Part shown: positions 55,690 to 64,000 of the stretch, piece after piece | Layout: each line of letters begins with the position of its first letter | Numbering within the stretch: the first letter of the stretch is position 1 | NCBI GenBank assembly: GCA_022432975.1 | Contig: CM039508.1 | Location: forward strand, 45,473,646-45,537,645 | Direction: 5' to 3' | Source: Begonia masoniana | Lineage: Eukaryota > Streptophyta > Magnoliopsida > Cucurbitales > Begoniaceae | DNA length: 64,000 bases | Program-made: the position numbers and the translations under genes | Notes under the pieces: generated by a model | Database searches by the model: none | What the model was told of the DNA's origin: nothing | What the model saw: the letters and a program-made list of their open reading frames with translations, nothing else

Positions 55690-57393
55690 ATGATGACACG
55701 AGATCTTTTTCCCTCTACAACCCTAAACCCTTCGGTCTCTCTCCTCCCATCTCCATTTCTCAAAACCTTCTCTAACTCTCTCCTCAAATTCCTTCCTCTC
55801 AAACCCAAACAAATCCATCGGGATTCTCCCTTCATTTCCCTTTCTCTCCACTCTGATCCTCTATTTTCCTGCCTGAATGCCGGCGTTGATGTCCAAAAAC
55901 CGACCGTCCGTCGGGAAGTCCGGACATTCGCTGGCCGGAGCAAGAAGAAACCCGGAGGGCCATCTCCCGGACGTATCGAGGGCAACGCTGAGTTCCGGCG
56001 AGAGATGAAGCGTAACGCCCGCCGGAAAAGCCAGAAGCTTGCTGAATCGCTCTTCTACCGGCTCAAAAATCCTAGTAGGAACTATGCCGATAATTTCTCC
56101 GAGGACCTGCTTCAAGAAATCGGCTTAGGTTACGACCGGATGGTCCAGTTTATGGAGAAAGACGATCCAAACCTCCGTCACCCTTACGATTGGTACAAGT
56201 ACGGCGAATTTGGACCGTACTCGTGGAGGGGGATCGTAGTTGGTGAACCTATTCGAGGTCGGTTCTCCGATGAGCGTGTGACGATGATTAGCGAGGTTAG
56301 AGACCAAGAACAGTGGGAAGAAATTGAGCAGTCTGAAATGGCTTCTGATTTTGCCGAGAGGTTGAACCAGATGGATAAGAGCAAAGGATTCAAATACTTC
56401 TGGGTGTTTGCGAGGCACCCTAGATGGAAAATTTCAGAACTCCCATGGCAGCAATGGACTCTGATATGCGAAGTTGTGGTTGAATCAGGGGAAGAAAGGC
56501 TGGATAAGTGGAATCTGATGGGGAGGTTAGGCAATAAATCAAGAACAGCCATAACAAAATGTGCAGCTTGGATGAGACCGGACATAATCTATGTGAAGAA
56601 ACCAGTTTACCAGTGTCGGTTCGAGCCTCAGAATGAGTTCTTCGATGTGATGATGCCCTTCTTGGATCCAAATACCGAGGAAGATTTTCTGTTCGAATTG
56701 GAGGACGATATTGGTAATGTTGAAATGGTTACCTATTTCGGCGGACTGTGTAAGATCGTGAGGGTGAATCCGAATGCTTTCGTCGATGACGTGGTGAATG
56801 CATACGAGAAGATGAGCGATGAGAAGAAATCAAAGTGTTTGGAGTTTCTGCTCACAAATCACCCTGTGCCGTTGTTGCATCCTTACACAAAAGAGTGGAA
56901 AGCTAAATTGGAGGAGGAAGAGCTCGGTTGTGACGCTCCCGACGATGACAATGATCCTCGACAGAGTGAGAAGGTGATGACAGATTGGATCGAAACAGAC
57001 AACGAAGAAGAAGAAGACGAGGAGGAGGAGATCATTGATATGGAAGACAGTGGAGATGGTGACGAAGAATTGGGTACGAAAGAAGAGGAGTTGGGTCGGG
57101 AAGAAGAGGTGGATTACTGGGAGGAGGAGTTCCAGAAGGCAATAAACAGCCGAGAAGCCATGGAAGTCGAAGGGGACGAGACCCAATTGAGAGGGAAAAG
57201 GGCGAAGGTGAAACCAGAAGAATGGAAGTACGTAGGGTATGGACCATGGATGAAAAGGATAAAGAAGAGCAAGCTTCCTCCAGGGCTGTTTCTTAGAGCT
57301 GCAATCAGACCATTCACATACAGAAACCTTGTGAAGGAAATTGTTCTAACAAGGCACGCAATCTTGGAAGGCGAAATTGGCAAGAAAGATTGA
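55690..57393 (+). CDS. HMR: HEMERA / pTAC12 (PAP5), plastid transcription and phytochrome signalling protein
   Basis: An intact ORF of 567 residues from the ATG at 55690 (a second ATG is directly next) to the TGA at 57391. The first 50 or so residues are rich in Ser, Leu and Pro with few acids, fitting a plastid transit peptide. The conserved body has RRKSQKLAESLFYRLK, YDRMVQFMEKDDPNLRHPYD, YKYGEFGPYSWRGIVVGEP, WVFARHPRWKISELPWQQW, KCAAWMRPDIIYVKKPV and LLHPYTKEWKAKLEEEELG. A highly acidic stretch near residue 440 is followed by VDYWEEEFQKAINSRE. In Arabidopsis HMR is a subunit of the plastid-encoded RNA polymerase complex and also a nuclear co-activator needed for phytochrome signalling and PIF degradation. 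Its 3' end is 294 bp from the convergent ZDP stop. Confidence 0.95.
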   Translation: MMTRDLFPSTTLNPSVSLLPSPFLKTFSNSLLKFLPLKPKQIHRDSPFISLSLHSDPLFSCLNAGVDVQKPTVRREVRTFAGRSKKKPGGPSPGRIEGNAEFRREMKRNARRKSQKLAESLFYRLKNPSRNYADNFSEDLLQEIGLGYDRMVQFMEKDDPNLRHPYDWYKYGEFGPYSWRGIVVGEPIRGRFSDERVTMISEVRDQEQWEEIEQSEMASDFAERLNQMDKSKGFKYFWVFARHPRWKISELPWQQWTLICEVVVESGEERLDKWNLMGRLGNKSRTAITKCAAWMRPDIIYVKKPVYQCRFEPQNEFFDVMMPFLDPNTEEDFLFELEDDIGNVEMVTYFGGLCKIVRVNPNAFVDDVVNAYEKMSDEKKSKCLEFLLTNHPVPLLHPYTKEWKAKLEEEELGCDAPDDDNDPRQSEKVMTDWIETDNEEEEDEEEEIIDMEDSGDGDEELGTKEEELGREEEVDYWEEEFQKAINSREAMEVEGDETQLRGKRAKVKPEEWKYVGYGPWMKRIKKSKLPPGLFLRAAIRPFTYRNLVKEIVLTRHAILEGEIGKKD

Positions 57394-57687
57394 AGAAAGC
57401 TACCTCGAGGGAACCCACCAGACTAGGAATGGCGATTGACCCGAGAATCGGAGATTGCATATGATTGATCCACTGCTTGTGCTGACAACAATCCTCACAC
57501 TTTTTGGTAGACAAGAATAGTTTAAGGTTGTTGCCAACTAGAATGATGTCTTTGAGTTCATATTTGTTGGGAAGAGAGAGATTGTATGAGCTTGAATTTA
57601 CATTTTTGATAGAGAGAGATTCATAATTGTATTAAAGGATGAAAGAAAAATCCTAATTTAGCCTACTCCTAATCACCATCAAAGCCA

Positions 57688-60600
57688 TCAGGTGGTGAAG
57701 TACTCCTCAGGGACATAAAACTTCAACCCAATGGCCTGCAAAAAAAATGAACTAAAATTTTAAAAATGTAGAAAAATGAATTTTGCACTTAAACTGCATA
57801 TTAGTCCTTGCTTAATTATTCGAGTGAAGAACAAGTATTGATCTTTCTTCTATGCAAATGACTTGCTGAATTTAGGAGAACTAGTAATTAAGTTCATGAC
57901 ATTACTAGAATAGTCAAAGATGTCACGTTTTTTTCTGTGATCTTCTATAATTGACGATTTTCAAGAAAAAAAAAAACTTCCGTTAAAACGGTTAGAATTG
58001 CTAAAATAGTCAAAAACCGTTCTAACGAAGGTTATTTCTCTTTGAAAATTGACAATAATTGAAGGCCCGTTGACAAAAACATGATTTTTTTTACCTTTTG
58101 CTTATCGGTAAGGACTTAATTGTTTATAATTTTAAGTTCAAGAAGTTATTTGTCTAAAAAAAAAGAGTTTAAGAACTTAATTGCTCTTTGCCCCAAGTTT
58201 AAGGACTAACGTACACTTCACCTAAAAAATTAAATTGACCAGAGTTGCAACCTTTGGAAAAAAAAATTTTGCGGTAATATCTTATGTCTAAGAAAGATAC
58301 CTTAGCAAATTTAATATCAGCATCACTATGATCATTAATTCGACCAGCTGCATCACCGACGTAAAAGGATCTACAAGGAAAAATATCGGCAAACGGATAA
58401 ATAATCGATAAAGCCCCAAAAAGAGATTAAAAGTAAAACCAACAAAAAAGGTGAAGAAGATTACTTGTCCATGTCAATGGGAATTCCTGAATTAAAATGT
58501 TGCACCATGATTTGCCACATCCCTGAATTTGGTTTCCTATATGGGTCTTCCACTCCGCCATCGGATTTACCCCATCCACACGCAATAAAAACCTGCTAAA
58601 TTATATATTAATACAAGTACGTGACAGTCCGGAACTACAAATCGAACCAAACCAAAATATCACTAGTCTTGAGAAACTAACCGGTGTTTGGTACGAATGA
58701 ATCGAAAAAATTGATTAAATTCTTACCTTCTATTAGGTATAATGGGAGATCATGAGAATTGAATTTTCAATTATATCTAATTAGTAAATTTGAGAATATA
58801 ATTAATTTAATTCATCATAATTTGAAAAATATTGAATTTTATTTCTACAATTTCTATACAAGTTTTCTCAAATCTCTATTTTTTGTATGAGCAACGGAAG
58901 AGAAAACTAACCGGAACCAAACTAGAACTTCAAGTTCGGTTCTCGGTTCTTCCTCGTGTGTGTATGAGCAAACAAAATAACCCATTTTAATACCTGGATA
59001 GGAACCTTCACTAGATTGATGAAGTTGTTGAGACGTCCAATTTTTGAGTCGACGGCTACTTGTCTCTTATTCTTCCACCTCTCGATGTTGGATTCATTGG
59101 TAAAAATTACCTGAAGATAACCACTAAACCAATTAAACAAAGAAAGGTAAAAAAATATTCAATTATACTACACAGTCCAGCAACTGAAGATAAAACATAC
59201 CAACTTGAAGCCCTCATTGTACAAGGTTTGTAATTTATCAGGTATTGAAGGAAACATGAGAGACCACGCTTCCGGGCCGACTCTGAGATTGGAGAAGCAT
59301 GTTAGGTTGCAATACTCAGCTTTCAATTCTAACTCAATTATTTTCACTATTATCAAATTTAGCTCATCTAAATCAAGGTATGTACAGATGTTAAACCTCA
59401 ACGGTTCCGAGGAATATTGTGAGACATTCAAAACAGGACACTGAAAATTTCAATTCTGAGACATTTGAAACTGCTATACCTCTTAACAGATGTTTTTGCC
59501 AGGCATCCATCGAAATCAAATGCTGCAATTTTGCTTGAATCGTGCAAACCATCTTCCTATAAAACACAGAAAAAAAATCAAAAGAAGTATTATGTCTAAG
59601 AAGCCAAAAAAAAGTATATTCATATGCTCAATTAAGCCTTGTAAGTGCAAATGTATAATGCCTGTCAGCCCTATAGTGTAGAGAAAATTTTTAGTCACAT
59701 GAATATATGATAATCAGGTAATGTCATAGAACCAAACCTTGTTGATTTTGATCGATATAGTTCCTTGGGGGCAAATACAACTGATATGCAAGATCAGAAA
59801 AGAAAATTTAAAATTCTATGGAGGACTTTGGCATTGTTGCTGCTTTTTGAACCTTAAGACTTGAAATGAATTCCAACCTATTTGATGATAGGTTCCTTTG
59901 TTATTATATTTTATATGTATTAAATAAGATTCATTGCGAATTGATCAAACTTATAAATAAAAAGTTGTTGAAAGTCAGCTTTTAAATAATTGCTACTTTT
60001 TTTCTAAGGGAAATTCTTTTGATATATTCAAGCATAATGAAACGAGTATAAAGATTAAGCTACAAAAAGCTCAATCTCCACGTAAATTTTACGAGAAAGG
60101 TCTTATAAAATACCTTTTTTCCGACTAAAGAAAAGAGCATTACAAAAAAATAGTCTCCCATGACCATAAAATATAACCAGAAAACAATTCACGTCTTCCT
60201 TTTCTTTCAAATACAAGTCTTGTCTCACTTTTTCGAAGGTCTTCACATTTTATAGATTCATTTGATTGGTACATTTATCTATATTTATAAAAAAGAAACA
60301 AGTATAACTCAATACTTTTCTCACCCGTTCAAGAAATATGAGCGTCTGGAATGCCTTCCATTTTGGCAAAAGTGTTGCATCCTGGAATGCCAAACAAATT
60401 AGTTGATCCAAAATGAGTAATTTGGCGCTCAATTTCTGGATTAACCAAAAAATATACCTTGTACTTGCTCTTAATGTCAGAAGCCGAAAGGACTATGTCT
60501 AACTTATGCGTAGATAACTGCAAAAAGCCAGAGGAAATTCGGTGTCTGTTTTGATAGAAGAACAATTGGAAGATATAGAGGGTTTATGTGCAAACATGTT

Positions 60601-61707
60601 TAGATCTACATACACATTTTTACCTCCACTTTCTTTATATCTCTTTCCTGTAACTCTACATCTTTATCTTCATCTCTTGGATGAATCTGAATAAGGAAAT
60701 TTATTTGATAATGGAGTATGATATATTTATTACTATATTTGAAGGTAAGGAGAAAAGTTAAAAGAAATTATCTACCTTTTTTTCCTTTGAGCTCTCCTTG
60801 CTTTCTTCACTTTCATATTTACTGATATCAGAGTCCTGTAATAGATGTAAACAAAAGAAAGTTTTATATTTCTTAACCGTGCTGCTCTATTTAGACGAAG
60901 TCTCTCAAATAAACCATAATTTTATCATGCATTCAAGTAAATGCAGGCCATACGTTCATCTTGGATTGAACACTTGCTCCAAACAATTTCACTAGAGCTT
61001 CCTGATCGCTGGACTGAAATGTCAAACATAGAAACTGATATTAGCTTAAAATCAAATGAAAAATGATCCTCTACTCTCTACATTCTGCGGGGATGAATCC
61101 TATCTTAATCACTTGCTTTGTTTTCTTCTGGTCAAAACATTTTTCAAACACTGGAAGATCATAGTTCCACGGTAAGTTAAAACAGCCAACGTTTCCACAT
61201 AGTTTTCATTTTCATTACTTACTCCATTTCCATGATCTCATTTCGCATAGAAATCCCGGAAAACAAACAGAAAAACCCAGAAACATCTACCCAAACCTTC
61301 AAAGCAGAAAACCCTTTAATCGCCTCTGCAGAACCCTCAGATTCTGATCCGAAAGAAAAGCAGTCCAAGTGAAACCACCTGGTAATGTCGAAGCCTCGAG
61401 AGTCTCTGCTGACGGAACCCAACCTCAGATCCTTCGCAGCAATCATCTTCGAGCACTTCTTGCACGAAGACCGACTAGATTTCGCATACTCGGCAACCAC
61501 TTTCGCCGAAGAAGAAGAAGAAGAAGGAGACATGGGCGATTTGTTAGAGAAGACACGGGAAAAACGTTTCGAATTAGGGAAGCATACGCCGGACAAACGA
61601 ACCGGGAAGAGCGACGGAGAATCGGCGTTTGGAGGAGTAAAGGGGATTAAGAGGGTAAAGATAGAGCTACGGGAGACAAGATGAGCCTCGGAGAGAATTA
61701 ACAACAT
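57688..61707 (-). CDS. ZDP: ZDP, polynucleotide 3'-phosphatase with one PARP-type zinc finger, twelve exons
   Basis: Exons: 61707-61297, 61013-60954, 60835-60776, 60686-60624, 60517-60458, 60381-60325, 59556-59480, 59282-59201, 59110-58994, 58592-58465, 58370-58301, 57735-57688. All join in frame to 410 residues, or 352 if the second ATG (61533) is used. The 58-residue extension from the first ATG is Ser/Arg/Phe-rich and could be an organelle presequence. A PARP-type finger (VVAEYAKSSRSSCKKC ... WFHLDCF) is followed by a charged linker and a HAD-type phosphatase: DFDGCLAKT (nucleophile Asp), VIFTNES, RKPNSGMW and YVGDAAGR with NDHSDADIKFA. It removes 3'-phosphates from DNA breaks in base excision repair and in ROS1-type DNA demethylation. 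As I recall, Arabidopsis ZDP has three fingers; only one is seen here. Confidence 0.92.
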
Positions 61708-62817
61708 GAAAGTGAAAACAGACGGCGGTGGATGGTGGCGGACGATGGGGAAAGGCGGAGATTTTGCAGAGGTTTACGTGGACACATCGCACATCAGAAT
61801 GTTCATTATTTTAACAATAACTATTTGTTAAATCCGTATTTATTATTGCATTAATATTTTTCCAACTCTTCTTTTTTTTTTTTTTCTATTGATGAAAAAT
61901 AAAAATAGTTCACTAATTTTTTTAAGCAAATATATACTTAAATTAATAGTCATTAGCAATTAAGTAATATTCTCCCGACAAAAGTAAAGAAATCAGTTTT
62001 TTGTCACGTATTCTCGTTCTCAATAGAGTGAACACGAGCTCATTCACTTCAGCTCAAGAACAAGATAAAGCCTTGCTCCAAATTCAAAGATTTTGAAACC
62101 AATTTTAAGGTTTGGACTGATTGTTTGAGTTTTGGGCCTAGTGTAGTTTAATTTTTCAAAATTTGGGTCGTGTACAAACTGAAGTCTGCTTAGATTTCGA
62201 CCCATGGTTCGATTTGATTTTGTAAGAGTTTTAATTCCAAAACCGTAAACAAAATCATGACCTGCTATTTGAACACTTTCAAAACCAAATCTAGTTCTTA
62301 TAAGCTTGGGAACCAAACTGAAATGAGATTGAACTGTCGATTCCAGTTAGAACAACAATTTGATCCAATGTGTACTCATCCTTAGATTTTCAAATATAAA
62401 CAACTTCTATTAGAACAGTTTTGACAATTTTAAGCATTGAATTTTTCAACTAATCTTTATAGAGAAATTATTAAATTGCTAAAATAGTTTTAACAGAAGT
62501 TGTTTTTTTTTTTTTTTATAAAAATTGTCAAACAAATAATAACACAAGATAAAAACATAATATTTCTTCCGACGACATGAAGTTAGTTGTCAATGACGAC
62601 CCTAAGTTTAAGGTGCTCTTAATAGATGACATGATTAAAATATAGTTATTGGGTGGCCTTTTTTCAATTTCATGTGAAGCCCAGGCCTCTACATCTTTTC
62701 TCTGCCCCTCTCTAATGGAGTCGCCTTCCTCTTCATCCATTTCCACACCGCCTTGCTCCTAGTCCTACTTTCTCATAAATCTTAGTGTTTCCTTCATATC
62801 TTTCTTTTCTAGCTTAA
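61708..62817. promoter_or_regulatory. divergent intergenic region between ZDP and the downstream gene
   Basis: About 1.1 kb between two divergent start codons, so it should hold both promoters and leaders. It is A/T-rich with several T-runs (near 61870 and 62500). No TATA box or other element can be assigned with confidence, and the stretch 62040-62340 shows no gene. Confidence 0.5.
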
Positions 62818-64000
62818 ATGGATCCATACTTGCAGCAAAGACTCGTGGATGAGGTTATATACCTTCATTCTCTGTGGCATCGAGGCCCCCCTGTAAACCC
62901 TAGCTCTCGCCCCTTTACACGCAATCATTCGGCAACCACTAATTTCACAGCTTCCGTACCGGTGCCTTCTCCTAAATATTTTACCGCTCCAGATTCTACT
63001 GGAATCTCGAAGAAGAGGAAGAGGAAGAGGGACAAGGGTAAGAGCGAAAATGGGAAGAAAAAGAAGAATAAGAAGAAGAAGACGACGAAGAAGAAGCTCT
63101 TTCAATCTGACCTCCCGCCAGATCCCGGCCCAGAATGGCCGTGCCCAAACCCGGTTGAAAATCTGGATACGACATCAGGATGGGGTGCGCGTGACCGTCT
63201 ACCTGGTCGGCCCTATAATTTTTTGTCCGACGAGGATCGCCTTAGGCTCACTTCCTTACAGTTGCAGTGCGAGGTAATTGTTGCTTGCCGGAAATTCTTC
63301 TCCGGGAATGTCGATTCGGAAAATGACGAGTCTGATGAGGACGATGAATACGACGAGGACTCCGAGGGAAACAAAGAGTACGAGTTTTTCTTAGACATAT
63401 TTTCGAAAAATGATAAGTTGAGAAATTATTATGAAACGTCCTCCGAATGTGGAGTATTTTGTTGTTTGGTTTGTGATGGAGTGGGGAAGAAGAATTCCGG
63501 GAAGAGGTTCAAGAGTTGTCTTGGGCTTCTTCAACATTCGATTGCGATAAAGAAGACAGAGAAGAGACGAGCTCATCTGGCTTTCGGACGAGTTATTTGC
63601 AAGGTTCTTGCTTGGGATTATGATCGTCTTCCTATGACTGTGTTAAAAGGCGAGCCTTTGGGTCGTTCATTGGCAGTTTCAGGCAAATTGAAGGCAGTTT
63701 TGCTCTTCTTCTTATTCGTTTGTTTGGGTATTTGGTAATTCAAATTGCTAGATTTGTTTCAATGAATTCATCGAAAAATCTTGCAGGATGAGCCGGAGAG
63801 AAATGCTGATAGTGATAAGCATGATTCTGGTCATTTGGATGATAATGCAGTCTCAAAGGAAATCGAAGAAAATCAGCAACAAACTCTAACTTCCATGAAT
63901 GGGCATGAAGATCAGACGAACCCAATGAACAATGATACTGGATTAGCTGAAGCAACAATAGCCAACAACCCCGAAAAGGGTAGTGGAAATTCGGCTTTTT
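62818..64000 (+). CDS. unrecognised lysine-rich plant protein with Cys/His motif, 5' part
   Basis: The ATG at 62818 gives MDPYLQQRLVDEVIYLHSLWHRGPP. A Lys/Arg-rich stretch resembling a nuclear localisation signal follows (about residues 63-94), then LPPDPGPEWPCPNPVE, LSDEDRLRLTSLQLQ, an acidic run, and a possible zinc-binding part (CCLVCDGVGKK ... LLQHSIA ... RRAHLAFGRVIC). Exon 1 would end at 63693 and exon 2 start at 63787 after TTGCAG; this choice keeps phase and stays open to the window edge, but needs a GC donor (AAG|GCAGTT). The two GT donors nearby give stops soon after the junction. I think of a nuclear protein with a C2H2-like element, conserved in plants but without a name I can give. 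The 3' end is outside the window. Confidence 0.72.

Overview
This is nuclear DNA of a flowering plant, most likely a eudicot. The host genes carry GT-AG introns and recognisable plant families: FLX-like, SWEET, PNGase A, Rab3GAP2-like, HEMERA/pTAC12 and ZDP. The transposons are typical plant Ty3/gypsy, hAT and PIF/Harbinger elements. The species cannot be named from sequence alone.

Layout. Positions 1-22.9 kb are a transposon nest. The left edge holds the 5' end of a short-LTR gypsy element on the minus strand (gag, iMet primer-binding site, 369-bp LTR). From about 1.26 to 19.76 kb lies what I read as one large composite hAT-type element with GAGCC-rich ends. It contains a broken hAT transposase and two broken, divergent copies of a 'putative plant transposon protein' ORF. 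It also has three families of short clustered motifs (GAGCC, GATCGGC, GTGTCGACC) arranged roughly concentrically. A 10.6-kb chromovirus-type gypsy element (1946-12537, target duplication ACAAT) is inserted in it, and that element's pol was in turn hit by a 2.7-kb solo LTR (6429-9128, target duplication TAAAT) carrying a 34-copy 38-bp minisatellite. A second, shorter hAT element with the same ends (20268-22871, target duplication GTTAGAAT) follows and contains a Harbinger remnant.

From about 23 to 46 kb the DNA is genic. All four genes are on the minus strand: an FLX-like gene (28041-30071), SWEET2 (31398-33684), PNGase A (37136-38962) and a Rab3GAP regulatory-subunit gene (41002-45728). A 434-bp hAT MITE lies at 35399-35832, and a tandem 270-bp duplication sits just upstream of PNGase A.

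From 41.4 to 55.6 kb there is an extraordinary cluster of simple repeats: three uninterrupted poly-T tracts (503, 1479 and 1740 bp), a 1.1-kb array built on (ATT)4AT, 508 perfect AAT repeats, and a 2-kb minisatellite in an LTR-like sequence. Two of these tracts bear directly on the Rab3GAP2 gene (one inside intron 7, one 84 bp before the start codon), and the AAT array ends 78 bp before the HEMERA start codon.

From 55.7 kb to the end the DNA is genic again: HEMERA/pTAC12 (+), ZDP DNA 3'-phosphatase (-, convergent with HEMERA), and the 5' part of an unrecognised lysine-rich protein gene (+) that runs off the edge. The host genes are unrelated housekeeping or developmental genes and form no pathway. 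All exon coordinates come from my own reading of splice sites and frame continuity; no database search was possible.
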